Shown one piece after another: positions 15,793-23,514 of a DNA stretch of 64,000 bases (position 1 is the first letter of the stretch; every line of letters starts with the position of its first letter). Location: assembly GCA_951813615.1 (NCBI GenBank), contig OX638377.1, positions 3,808,599-3,872,598 of the forward strand, written 5' to 3'. The position numbers and the translations under genes are program-made. The notes below the pieces were generated by a model, which saw only the letters and a program-made list of their open reading frames with translations, searched no databases and was not told the origin of the DNA. The stretch is from an uncultured Latescibacterota bacterium. GTDB lineage: Bacteria > Latescibacterota > UBA2968 > UBA8231.

Positions 15793-18153
15793 TCAACACT
15801 TGGACCACCCGCAGTGCTTGCACATCAGACAGCTACTCTCATACGATACCGTCGACCCGCACTCTGGACAGGTCGTCAGCGTCTTCGGGCCGCTGTCCTC
15901 GACAGATGGCACGCCCTCGGCAGCGACAGCATCGGGCTGCGTACCGGCCTTGCGCTGCAAATAGCGCCCCATCGCCTTGCCAATCGCGTCCGGCGTCGAT
16001 AGCACGAGCTCGCCGTCTTCCCACACCGGACTCGGCCCCGAAATGCCCTTCAACTCGCTGATGACTTCCTGTGGATCAACGCCCGAGCGCAGCGCGAGCG
16101 AAATGAGCCGACTGATGGCCTCGGACTGGGCGGCTGCATTGCCTCCCGCCTTGCCGATGGTGCTAAAGACCTCGCAGATCCCGTATTCGTCTTCGTTGAT
16201 CGTCACGTATATCTTGCCCTCGCCGGTGTTGATCCGCTCGGTAATGCCCGCGGTGACAGCCGGGCGGCGACGGCGGTGCCGAAAGCCATCCGGCCCGAGG
16301 GAATCGGGAACTTCCACAACCGGCGTTTCAGCTTCTTTCTTGTCGGCTTGGCCCTCGGTCTGCAGGATGCCCTCGCGGCTGCCCTCGCGGTACACCGTCA
16401 CGCCCTTGAGGCCCTCCTTGTACGCGGTGATGTAGATGTCGGCAACCGTCTCTAGCGCGATGTCTTCGGGCAGGTTGATCGTCGAGGAAATGCTGCTATC
16501 GGTGTACTTCTGGATCACGCCCTGCATCTTGACGCGGAAGTAGGGGTCGATTTCGTGGGCTGTCACCACGTAATCGGGCAGGTCCTCGTCGTCGCCAAAG
16601 ACGCGCTGGACGAGCGGGTGATAGACCTTGTATTCGCGAAAACTCTCGCCGTCGTCCTGCTTTACCCGACGGGTGTAGCTAGTGCAGAAGACCGGCTCAA
16701 TCCCCGAGCTAGTCTGCGCCACAATCGAACCCGTGCCCACCGGTGGCATGGTAATCAAGGTGCAATTGCGCAGGCCGTGCTCGGCGATTTTCTCTTGTAG
16801 CGCTTGCGGCAGGTTCTGGATGAATTTGCTCTGCTTGATGCCCTCCCAGTCAAAAAGCGGAAAGGCTCCCTTCTCCTGGGCTAGTTCGACGGACATTTCA
16901 TAGGCGTTGTGGCAGATAGTGGCCATAACGCGGTCGATGATCTCTAGGGCCTCGTCCGAATCGTACCTGCTCTGCATCAAGACCAGCGCGTCGGCCATGC
17001 CAGTGATGCCCAAACCCACCCGGCGGTCGGAGGCTACAGCTTCCCGAATTTTGGGCAAGGCATGGTTGTCCATGTTGTACTCGATGACATTGTCCAAAAA
17101 GCGGGTCGCCACCCGCGCGGCCTCCCCCAACGCCTCGTAGTCGAACTCGCCATCGGCGCGGACGAAGTTCACCAGATTGAGATTGCCTAGGTTGCAGGCG
17201 GTGTACGAGGCCAGTGGCTGCTCGCCGCAGGGATTGGTGCTGGTGAGCGGATTGACGTATTCGACATTGTGGTACTCGCGCATCGTATCCCAAAAAATAA
17301 TCCCCGGCTCGGCGCTGGCGTGGGCATTGGCGATGATCCTGTCCCACAATTGACGCGCCTTGACTGTGCGGAACACCTTGCCACCCCAGCGCAAGTCAAA
17401 GTCCGAATCGGCCAATACAGCTTGCATGAACTCGTGGGTAATCAGCACGCTAATGTTGGCGTACTGCACTTTGGTGCGGTTGGCGTCGTTTTTAATCGTA
17501 ATGAAATCTTCGATATCGGGATGATCGACCCGCAAGGTCAGCATCAGGGCACCGCGACGGCCGGCTTGGGAGACGGCATTGGTGCTCTCGGAGAGCAGGT
17601 TCATAAACGCGGTGCAACCCGGCGAAGCATCCACCGTGGCGTTGACCGGGGCCCCTTGCGGCCTGAGAATCGACAAATCCGTGCCAACGCCACCGCCCGT
17701 GCGGTACACCATCGCCGACTCGCTCAAGCAGCGATAGATACCCTCTAGGCTATCCTCTTCAATGGGAATGACATAGCAGTTGGACAGCGTCGGCTTGCGC
17801 TTGGCTTCGTCCCGCCCCGCACCGTGCATGACGCGCCCGCCGGGGATGAACTTGAAGTCCATCAACAGCGAGAAGAAGCGGTCGTACCAGAGTTGGGGAT
17901 CTTCCTCTACCGAGGCCATGGCCCGGGCGATGCGATCCCAGATGTGCAGCGGCCCGGTTTCGCCGGGTGCCAAGTACTTGTTGCGCAACACATCGATGGC
18001 GAGGTCGTTGTCGCCGTAATAGGTTTCGGCATCAGCGGCGCGAGCCAAGAGGGCATCGTGGCCATTGCGCTTGAGCCCGTGGCCTTCGAGCTGGACTAAT
18101 AGCTCTTCAAAGCGGTGTGCTACCACAGGATCTTTCTCAATTTTAGATGCCAT
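15793..18153 (-). CDS. nrdJ: Vitamin B12-dependent (class II) ribonucleotide reductase
   Basis: 786 residues from the ATG at 18153, chosen for AAAAGGAGG 6 bases upstream; the frame runs 45 codons further but without family similarity. The catalytic N-x-C-x-E loop is in STNPCGEQPL. MPPVGTGS belongs to the phosphate-binding loop. The C-terminus carries two CxxC pairs (CPECG and CKHCG), which act as the redox shuttle. It makes deoxyribonucleotides with adenosylcobalamin, without oxygen. The nrdR gene lies upstream in the same direction, and NrdR-like boxes cover its likely promoter. Confidence 0.95.
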   Translation of the reverse strand: MASKIEKDPVVAHRFEELLVQLEGHGLKRNGHDALLARAADAETYYGDNDLAIDVLRNKYLAPGETGPLHIWDRIARAMASVEEDPQLWYDRFFSLLMDFKFIPGGRVMHGAGRDEAKRKPTLSNCYVIPIEEDSLEGIYRCLSESAMVYRTGGGVGTDLSILRPQGAPVNATVDASPGCTAFMNLLSESTNAVSQAGRRGALMLTLRVDHPDIEDFITIKNDANRTKVQYANISVLITHEFMQAVLADSDFDLRWGGKVFRTVKARQLWDRIIANAHASAEPGIIFWDTMREYHNVEYVNPLTSTNPCGEQPLASYTACNLGNLNLVNFVRADGEFDYEALGEAARVATRFLDNVIEYNMDNHALPKIREAVASDRRVGLGITGMADALVLMQSRYDSDEALEIIDRVMATICHNAYEMSVELAQEKGAFPLFDWEGIKQSKFIQNLPQALQEKIAEHGLRNCTLITMPPVGTGSIVAQTSSGIEPVFCTSYTRRVKQDDGESFREYKVYHPLVQRVFGDDEDLPDYVVTAHEIDPYFRVKMQGVIQKYTDSSISSTINLPEDIALETVADIYITAYKEGLKGVTVYREGSREGILQTEGQADKKEAETPVVEVPDSLGPDGFRHRRRRPAVTAGITERINTGEGKIYVTINEDEYGICEVFSTIGKAGGNAAAQSEAISRLISLALRSGVDPQEVISELKGISGPSPVWEDGELVLSTPDAIGKAMGRYLQRKAGTQPDAVAAEGVPSVEDSGPKTLTTCPECGSTVSYESSCLMCKHCGWSKC

Positions 18154-18274
18154 ATATAGCCCTCCTTTTGAGGCAAAACAAGACCTTGTCCGCGCCGCGA
18201 GGAGGGAGACCGTCGCGGAGGTTTGCATTGGCCAAGAATTGTTAGAATGTACCGAAAGTGGGGAGTGAACAAAA

Positions 18275-18288
18275 GTGCAGATCTGCAC
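18275..18288. promoter_or_regulatory. 14-bp perfect palindrome in the nrdJ leader
   Basis: GTGCAGATCTGCAC reads the same on both strands. It lies between the predicted nrdJ promoter and the start codon, about 122 bases before the ATG. It could bind a dimeric repressor or form a leader hairpin. No regulator is identified. Confidence 0.5.
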
Positions 18289-18306
18289 AACTACACTATC
18301 TCAGAT

Positions 18307-18336
18307 CTTATACTTGTTGTACACAACATGATACAA
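18307..18336 (-). promoter_or_regulatory. Candidate nrdJ promoter
   Basis: Minus strand: TTGTAT (18331-18336), 18-base spacer, TATAAG (18307-18312). The -35 lies inside the proximal NrdR-like box, so a bound repressor would block polymerase. Confidence 0.5.
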
Positions 18337-18377
18337 CCATGTTGTGTCATACTACAACATGATACAACATGTTGTGT
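18331..18377. promoter_or_regulatory. Pair of NrdR-box-like sites
   Basis: Box at 18362-18377 is ATACAACATGTTGTGT, matching the published NrdR-box consensus (ACACwATATaTwGwgT) at 13 of 16 positions. A second, 17-base version (18331-18347) begins exactly 31 bases away, three helical turns, the usual spacing of paired NrdR boxes. The pair includes a perfect inverted repeat, ACACAACATG/CATGTTGTGT, at 18321-18347. A third half-related palindrome, TGTTGT-AC-ACAACA, is at 18315-18328. Confidence 0.7.
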
Positions 18378-18453
18378 TCGTCCAAAAAAAGCAACAATGG
18401 AGGGCTTGTCAAGCGTTTTTTATTTTTTATTACAAGACAAGCGGCAATCGACT

Positions 18454-18906
18454 TTAATTATTGGCCAATTGCTCCAATTCGCGCATGAAATCGCTCTTGT
18501 CTTTGAACTGGCGATAGACCGAGGCAAAACGCACATACGCCACCTCGTTGAGCTGACGCAGATGCTCTATGACGCGCTCGCCGAGCTGCTTGGAGGGAAT
18601 TTCCTTCACGTTGAGGCTGCCCACTTCGGCCTCAATCTGATCGACAAGTTGCTCGATTGCCTCGGCCGAAACGGTCGTCTTGTAACAGGCTACCTGTATC
18701 TTATCGAGCAATTTGCTGCGATCAAAAGGCTCGCGCCGACCATCGGCCTTAATGACGGATAGGGGCACGTTTTCGATGTATTCATAGGTTGTGAAGCGCT
18801 TGTCACAACTCGTGCACTCGCGGCGACGACGGATCGCCATACCTTCGCGGCACGACCGCGAATCCACCACCCGATCTTCTTCACAATTGCAATAAGGACA
18901 CCGCAT
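18454..18906 (-). CDS. nrdR: Transcriptional repressor NrdR
   Basis: 150 residues, the standard NrdR length. An N-terminal zinc ribbon (CPYC...CTSC, residues 3-34) binds DNA and an ATP-cone (residues about 49-139, beginning VIKADGRREPFD) senses ATP/dATP. NrdR represses ribonucleotide reductase genes when dATP is high. GGAGGA precedes the ATG at 18906. It lies directly upstream of nrdJ, and its presumed operator is in the intergenic region, so it probably controls nrdJ. Confidence 0.96.
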   Translation of the reverse strand: MRCPYCNCEEDRVVDSRSCREGMAIRRRRECTSCDKRFTTYEYIENVPLSVIKADGRREPFDRSKLLDKIQVACYKTTVSAEAIEQLVDQIEAEVGSLNVKEIPSKQLGERVIEHLRQLNEVAYVRFASVYRQFKDKSDFMRELEQLANN

Positions 18907-19017
18907 AGACTAATCCTCCCACTAGTCTGCTCCGAGTACGGGGACGGCGTTTGTGCGGGGAAGAAAGGGAAGAAACTACTACTAAATATAAGTAAAAATA
19001 GGGAGATATGGCAATTA

Positions 19018-19677
19018 TTAGTTGAGCCTAAAGGTAAAAGGCAGACTAACCCATACCTTGACGGGCCTGTCATTTTGCATCGCCGGCGTAAATTCCGACT
19101 GGAGCGCAGCGGCTTTGGCGACCTCGTGGAAAACCTTGGGACCCGTGATCTTGCCGATTTGCTCGACCTTGCCGTCTTTGCCGACTAGCGCCGTGACAAA
19201 CACCTTGCCGGTGATGTTGGCCTTCTGAGCGGTAGGCGGATACTTCGGCTCTACTCTCTTGGTGAGCTTAGGCTTCTTTTCGACCCGCCACAACTCGACG
19301 ATCTCTTCTTCCTCCTCCAACTCGACTTCCTCAACCACCGCCTCTTCCTCTAATGGCGGCGGCGGTGCCAGATCGTCGAGACCGAGGTCTAGCTCGGTGT
19401 CCTCAATGGTCACGTCTTCCGGGACATCCGGGTTGTCGGTCGGCACGGGCACTACCGGTCGGGCTGGCGGTGGGGGCCGACGTTCCTGTTCAGTCTCGGG
19501 GATTTCTTCGAGTTGAATGATAATCGGCTGTTCGGGTTTGGCGTAGGCCTCGGGCTCGAAGCTAGGGAAGAAGACAAAGAGGGCCGCGTTCAAGAGGGTA
19601 GAAAGCCCCGCGCAGGCCCATAACGTCTTCCGGTACGTCAACCGCAGATTGGCTTCAGGCTGTTTGCCGCGAATCAT
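19018..19677 (-). CDS. TonB family energy transducer
   Basis: 219 residues. One N-terminal membrane helix (about 20-38), then a long Pro/Glu-rich periplasmic spacer (PPPPARPVVPVP followed by acidic stretches), then a C-terminal TonB domain (PKYPPTAQKANITGKV...VKVWVSLPFTFRLN). It would transmit inner-membrane proton force to outer-membrane receptors. The start overlaps the upstream exbD stop by four bases. It is last in a five-gene minus-strand operon. Confidence 0.88.
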   Translation of the reverse strand: MIRGKQPEANLRLTYRKTLWACAGLSTLLNAALFVFFPSFEPEAYAKPEQPIIIQLEEIPETEQERRPPPPARPVVPVPTDNPDVPEDVTIEDTELDLGLDDLAPPPPLEEEAVVEEVELEEEEEIVELWRVEKKPKLTKRVEPKYPPTAQKANITGKVFVTALVGKDGKVEQIGKITGPKVFHEVAKAAALQSEFTPAMQNDRPVKVWVSLPFTFRLN

Positions 19678-20087
19678 TCGTCCAACTCCCGCTTAGTGGA
19701 GAAATTGACCCGCAGGGCCTCGACCTTGCGCAATTCCTCCATGACATCGGAAATCACCCCAAACTCGGAGTCCTTATCGCCCCGCAATGAGATGATCAAC
19801 CGAGGATTGGCCGTCAGGTACTTATGTACCAGCTTGCCCACTTCGGAAAGCGGTATGTTCCGATCTTCAATACTGACGACTCCCTCGCTATTGACCCAAA
19901 CTTGCAATACGTTGCGGCGGCTTTCGAGCTTCTCAATTTTTTCGGCCTGTGGCAATTCCACCGGCACGCCCCTATAGCGCACGAAAACCGTCGAGACCAT
20001 GAAAAACACGAGCAGCAAGAAGGATATATCAGCCATGGAGGCCGTAGGAATAACGCTAACTACTTTGGCTTTGCGTGCGAATTTCAT
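19674..20087 (-). CDS. exbD: ExbD/TolR family biopolymer transport protein (second)
   Basis: 137 residues: a short cytoplasmic N-terminus, one membrane helix (SMADISFLLLVFFMV, with the conserved Asp that carries protons), then a periplasmic domain. It pairs with the adjacent ExbD and with ExbB. It overlaps tonB by four bases. Two ExbD copies in one operon are common in FCB-group bacteria. Confidence 0.9.
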   Translation of the reverse strand: MKFARKAKVVSVIPTASMADISFLLLVFFMVSTVFVRYRGVPVELPQAEKIEKLESRRNVLQVWVNSEGVVSIEDRNIPLSEVGKLVHKYLTANPRLIISLRGDKDSEFGVISDVMEELRKVEALRVNFSTKRELDE

Positions 20088-20090
20088 CGG

Positions 20091-20504
20091 CTATTCTTCC
20101 GGGTTGGCAATCGAGATTTTGGTGGCCCCGGCCAGTTTGAGCTCGTCTAGTACATCGACGAAGGTCCGATAGGTAGCCCCGCGCTCGGTCTTGAGCGAAA
20201 CGATCAGATTCTCGTTTTCTTGCAGACGCCCTTCAATGCGCCCCTTGAGCTCGGCAAACGGCACGGGCGTTAACTGCTCATTTTCAAAAAAAGCGACTTG
20301 ATCGCGAGCATTGATCCACACGTTGAGAATGTTCTTTTCTCGTATTTCCTTGGTCTCTCCCACCGGCGGCAAGTGCAACGAAAGGCCCTTGTCTTGGTTC
20401 ATTGTGGTCGTGACGAGGAAGAACACGATCAACAAAAAGGCGATATCCGCCATCGAAGCCGTGGGGATTTCCGGGGCAACCCGGCTCTGACGCCTCCCGA
20501 TCAC
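20091..20504 (-). CDS. exbD: ExbD/TolR family biopolymer transport protein (first)
   Basis: 137 residues from a GTG at 20504, two bases after the ExbB stop. The layout matches its neighbour, with membrane helix SMADIAFLLIVFFLV containing the essential Asp, and IPTASMAD conserved between the two. The stop is three bases before the next start. Confidence 0.9.
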   Translation of the reverse strand: MIGRRQSRVAPEIPTASMADIAFLLIVFFLVTTTMNQDKGLSLHLPPVGETKEIREKNILNVWINARDQVAFFENEQLTPVPFAELKGRIEGRLQENENLIVSLKTERGATYRTFVDVLDELKLAGATKISIANPEE

Positions 20505-20506
20505 GC

Positions 20507-21124
20507 CTAGGCTCCTTGGTGCTGGCGCTCGGCCAACAGGTCGATGAAGTTGGCCGTCTGCTCGGTCATGTCGGCGATGATCCTATCGATGCGATTGGCG
20601 CAGAAATTGTAGCAAAACTGGATTAGGATGCCCACGATCAAACCCGAGGCTGTGGTGATTAGAGCCTCGGAAATACCACCCGCGACCATGGAAGGTTCGA
20701 CGTCGCCGGCTTCCTTGATCGCCTGAAAGGCGTTGATCATACCGCTGACCGTGCCCAAAAATCCTATCATCGGTGCCAAGTTGGCCACCGTCGAGAGCCA
20801 AACCATACCGCGCTCGAGAAAGGCCATCTCCACTGCGCCGGAATTGTCAATGGCTTTCTCGACGTGGTCGAGGCCGCGATCTAGGCGCAGGAGCCCTGCG
20901 TGGATGACCGAGGCAACCGGACCGCGCGTATTCGAGCAAAGCTCGGCTGCTGCGTCGGCCCCCCCGCTTGCGAGTGCCTCTTCGAGGTTGGTAAAGAAAT
21001 CCGCCGCGTCAATCGACGACCGCGACAGATTGAACAGGCGCTCAATCGCTACGGCAACGCCGACGATGAGCAGAATGAGCAGGGGCCACATGGCCCATCC
21101 ACCGTCTTGAAAAAGCTCTATCAT
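20507..21124 (-). CDS. exbB: ExbB/TolQ/MotA family proton channel protein
   Basis: 205 residues with three membrane helices: near residue 15 (WPLLILLIVGVAVAIERL), near 120 (LAPMIGFLGTVSGMI) and near 165 (LITTASGLIVGILIQF). These are the conserved MotA/TolQ/ExbB segments. GAGGAG stands before the ATG at 21124. With two ExbD proteins and TonB it forms the energising motor. Confidence 0.93.
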   Translation of the reverse strand: MIELFQDGGWAMWPLLILLIVGVAVAIERLFNLSRSSIDAADFFTNLEEALASGGADAAAELCSNTRGPVASVIHAGLLRLDRGLDHVEKAIDNSGAVEMAFLERGMVWLSTVANLAPMIGFLGTVSGMINAFQAIKEAGDVEPSMVAGGISEALITTASGLIVGILIQFCYNFCANRIDRIIADMTEQTANFIDLLAERQHQGA

Positions 21125-21178
21125 TTTTTCTCCTCGCGATTATGACGTGAGTCCCGGTCCAACAGACCAGAGCAGTAC

Positions 21179-22321
21179 TTAGTTTTGCTCCTCTTGTGCC
21201 TCTTCGCCGCCGAAGAACTGCCGCTTGAGCTTTTCTTCCTCGGTCTCGGGCGGCCGGAGCTGCCAGATGCGCTGCTGGGCTACCTTCTCCCAAGCTGGGT
21301 CGGCTTTGGCTTTCTCAAAAGCGGCGATGGCCCCTTCCTCGTCGCCCTGCCTCACCAGATTGTCGCCCTTGAGCAGCAGCAGGTGTGCATCCTTTGGATT
21401 TACCTTCAGCCCCCGCCCCAGCCACGCTTTTGCCGCGGCAAGCTCGCCGCGGCTTTGGTGCCACTCCACTAGCTCAGCTATGCTCTTCACATCCTTAGGA
21501 TCAGCCTCGACCATGCCCTTGAGGCCTTCGACGTACATGGAATCGTTGCCCGCTTCAGAGGCGATTGATGCGACGCGGTTGTAATAGGAATAGGCGTTCT
21601 GAGAATCCACCTTCGCTAGTTCCAATAGCGTCTCGTAAGCCCCTGCAGCATCACCGACCTCTAGCTTCAGTTCGACGATGCTCTCCAATTGGTCGGCACC
21701 GCCCGTCCCGCCCTCGACTTGGCGTTTACGCCACGCAAGAGCCTGCTCCAACTGCCCTAGCTCCTGGTGCAACACCGCAAGTATCTCAATGAGTTCAGCT
21801 TCTTCGACTCCAGTTGTGTCTTTACGCTCAGCCTCAACTAACTGCTCGTAGTGGACGATAGCCCGCTCATTGCGGCCTTCGCGGCGATAGAGATCGGCCA
21901 GCTTGCGACGGTCAGCAGCATCCGGCTTTTTGAGTAGCGCTCGCTCCAAGCTCAAAGCAGCCGAATCGGCCTCGCCGACAGCTTGGTAGATCGTGTAGAG
22001 GAGCCGATTGGAATTCAGATGTAGCGAGTCGATGCTCACCGCTCGGCGCAGTGCGATGCGAGCGTTGTCCAAATCCTTCTTTTCTTGGTAATAGAGTTGC
22101 CCCAAGAAGTAGGCGGCCGTCAACTCTTGGGGACTATATTGCAAAACAGTCGTGTAATAGCCTATGGCCCTGTCGTACTCTTTGTTTGTGCGAGCTGTCT
22201 TGGCGTAGTATTTGTACTTGCGGATTGAATCGGCTATTGCAATTTCCTCGGCCTCGGCCTCGGCACCCAAAACTAAAGCGCAGATCGCTAGCCCTAGTGT
22301 ACGCAGTAGATTACATTTCAC
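21179..22321 (-). CDS. Periplasmic TPR protein of the TonB operon
   Basis: 380 residues from a GTG at 22321 preceded by GAGGA. A signal peptide (residues 1-25) is followed by about eight tetratricopeptide repeats (for example AIGYYTTVLQYSPQELTAAYFLGQLYY), and the last 25 residues are highly charged. It starts a likely operon with exbB, exbD, exbD and tonB; 54 bases separate it from exbB. TPR proteins in such operons may dock the TonB complex to cargo or to cell-wall components; here that is inference. Confidence 0.85.
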   Translation of the reverse strand: MKCNLLRTLGLAICALVLGAEAEAEEIAIADSIRKYKYYAKTARTNKEYDRAIGYYTTVLQYSPQELTAAYFLGQLYYQEKKDLDNARIALRRAVSIDSLHLNSNRLLYTIYQAVGEADSAALSLERALLKKPDAADRRKLADLYRREGRNERAIVHYEQLVEAERKDTTGVEEAELIEILAVLHQELGQLEQALAWRKRQVEGGTGGADQLESIVELKLEVGDAAGAYETLLELAKVDSQNAYSYYNRVASIASEAGNDSMYVEGLKGMVEADPKDVKSIAELVEWHQSRGELAAAKAWLGRGLKVNPKDAHLLLLKGDNLVRQGDEEGAIAAFEKAKADPAWEKVAQQRIWQLRPPETEEEKLKRQFFGGEEAQEEQN

Positions 22322-22388
22322 AGTGAACGATCCTCGATATAGCTACGGTCTCCACGCCGCGACAATTCGCGGGTTCATTAGTCATTGC

Positions 22389-22415
22389 TTAATACGACCT
22401 TTATAAAGCCGTCAA
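22389..22415 (-). promoter_or_regulatory. Candidate promoter of the TPR-exbB-exbD-exbD-tonB operon
   Basis: Minus strand: TTGACG (22410-22415), 15-base spacer, TATTAA (22389-22394). The hexamers are good but the spacing is short. Confidence 0.35.
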
Positions 22416-22532
22416 GATATGGATTTACGGTTTGGGATGCAACTTCAAAGGCCACCTAAATACTAAATACGATAATTCCCGTCATTACATCTTTATAGCG
22501 ACGGCGTTACATTTTCGCGGCCCGCCGCGCAT

Positions 22533-22561
22533 TTGTAAATTGACAAGTATTTATTTTTAAT
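22533..22561 (+). promoter_or_regulatory. Candidate accD promoter
   Basis: TTGTAA (22533-22538), 17 bases, TTTAAT (22556-22561). A TTGACA at 22540 overlaps the spacer but has no well-placed -10. About 100 bases before the accD start. Confidence 0.3.
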
Positions 22562-22659
22562 GCACTTTATTCGCATTATAGCAATACGGCAACGGCGTGC
22601 GCCACCGCCACATTCACTCCGCCGGATTCAAGTGGTGGACTAATCTGAGGGAAGAAGCC

Positions 22660-23514
22660 TTGAACTGGTTTGAAAAAATGAAAACTGGGATTAAGTCCCT
22701 AATAAAGCGCGAAATCCCCCAGGGCATCTGGATTAAGTGCAAAAATTGTGGCCACTCCAACTACGAGATGGCCCTGCGACGCCGGCACTGGATCTGTCCG
22801 GAGTGCGCTTGCCACTATCCCATCGGCCATCAGCAGTACATCGACCTCCTCATCGACGACGGTACATTCACCGAAATCAACGCCAACGTAGCACCTGTCG
22901 ATCCGCTTAAGTTCAAAGGCTATCGAGACAAAATCAAGACCAGTCGCCGCCAGAGCGGCCTAAAGGAATCGGTGTACACCGGCATTGGCCAAATCGACGG
23001 CCACCCCGTCGCCTTGGCGATCATGGACTCGCGCTATCTAACGGGCACGTTGGGCGGAGCGACCGGCGAGAAGCTCTGCCGCCTCATCGACCGCGCCATG
23101 ATCGAACGATGCACGCTAGTCATCATCTGCCAGTCGGGTGGTGCTAGGATGCAGGAAAGCGCCTATTCGCTGATGCAGATGGCGCGGATTAGCGCCAAGC
23201 TCAATCAGCTCGCGCAAAACGGCTTGCTCTACATCGCCATTATCACCGATCCGACCTACGGGGGAGTCACCGCCAGCTTTGCCATGCTCGGCGATATCGC
23301 CTTGGCTGAACCTGGGGCACGCATCGGCTTTGCGGGCCAAACCGTCATCCAGCAATTCCTCGGCACGGACGCCCCCCTGCCCGAAGGCTTCCAACTAGCC
23401 GAGACCGTCCTCGAACACGGCTTTATCGACCGCATCGTCCCGCGCGACCGCATGGCAGCGGAATTGGCGCGTTTGATCTCACTTTTATCTCCGCAGCCTG
23501 CCAGCCACGCCTAG
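22660..23514 (+). CDS. accD: Acetyl-CoA carboxylase carboxyltransferase subunit beta
   Basis: 284 residues from a TTG at 22660 with GAGGGAAG upstream. This start gives MNWFEKMKT, matching the usual AccD beginning; a later ATG at 22678 has no ribosome site. The zinc finger CKNCGHSNYEM...CPEC occupies residues about 24-46. The crotonase-fold body follows (SGGARMQES, GGVTASFAMLGDI, GFAGQTVIQQ). AccD, with AccA, transfers CO2 from biotin to acetyl-CoA in fatty acid synthesis. Its stop shares a CTAG with the stop of the convergent barrel gene. Confidence 0.94.
   Translation: MNWFEKMKTGIKSLIKREIPQGIWIKCKNCGHSNYEMALRRRHWICPECACHYPIGHQQYIDLLIDDGTFTEINANVAPVDPLKFKGYRDKIKTSRRQSGLKESVYTGIGQIDGHPVALAIMDSRYLTGTLGGATGEKLCRLIDRAMIERCTLVIICQSGGARMQESAYSLMQMARISAKLNQLAQNGLLYIAIITDPTYGGVTASFAMLGDIALAEPGARIGFAGQTVIQQFLGTDAPLPEGFQLAETVLEHGFIDRIVPRDRMAAELARLISLLSPQPASHA

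Larger units (their letters stand above)
18154..18453. other. Regulatory intergenic region between nrdR and nrdJ
   Basis: About 300 bases without a convincing gene. It contains NrdR-box-like repeats with an overlapping promoter (18307-18377), a 14-bp perfect palindrome (18275-18288), the nrdJ ribosome site, and a TTGACA on the minus strand (18407-18412) lacking a good -10. I see no cobalamin riboswitch core. Confidence 0.7.
22322..22659. other. Divergent AT-rich intergenic region between the TonB operon and accD
   Basis: 338 bases with no convincing gene. It holds candidate promoters for both directions, annotated separately, and the accD ribosome site. No larger structure was recognised. 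Confidence 0.6.

Noticed and set aside
18154..18306. Cobalamin riboswitch upstream of nrdJ
   Set aside because: Expected from the enzyme's cofactor, but I found no B12-box-like core or characteristic conserved segments in the leader.
18407..18412. TTGACA on the minus strand as the nrdJ promoter
   Set aside because: A consensus -35 exists, but the sequence 16-18 bases downstream is a T-run and not a -10; the TTGTAT/TATAAG pair is better.
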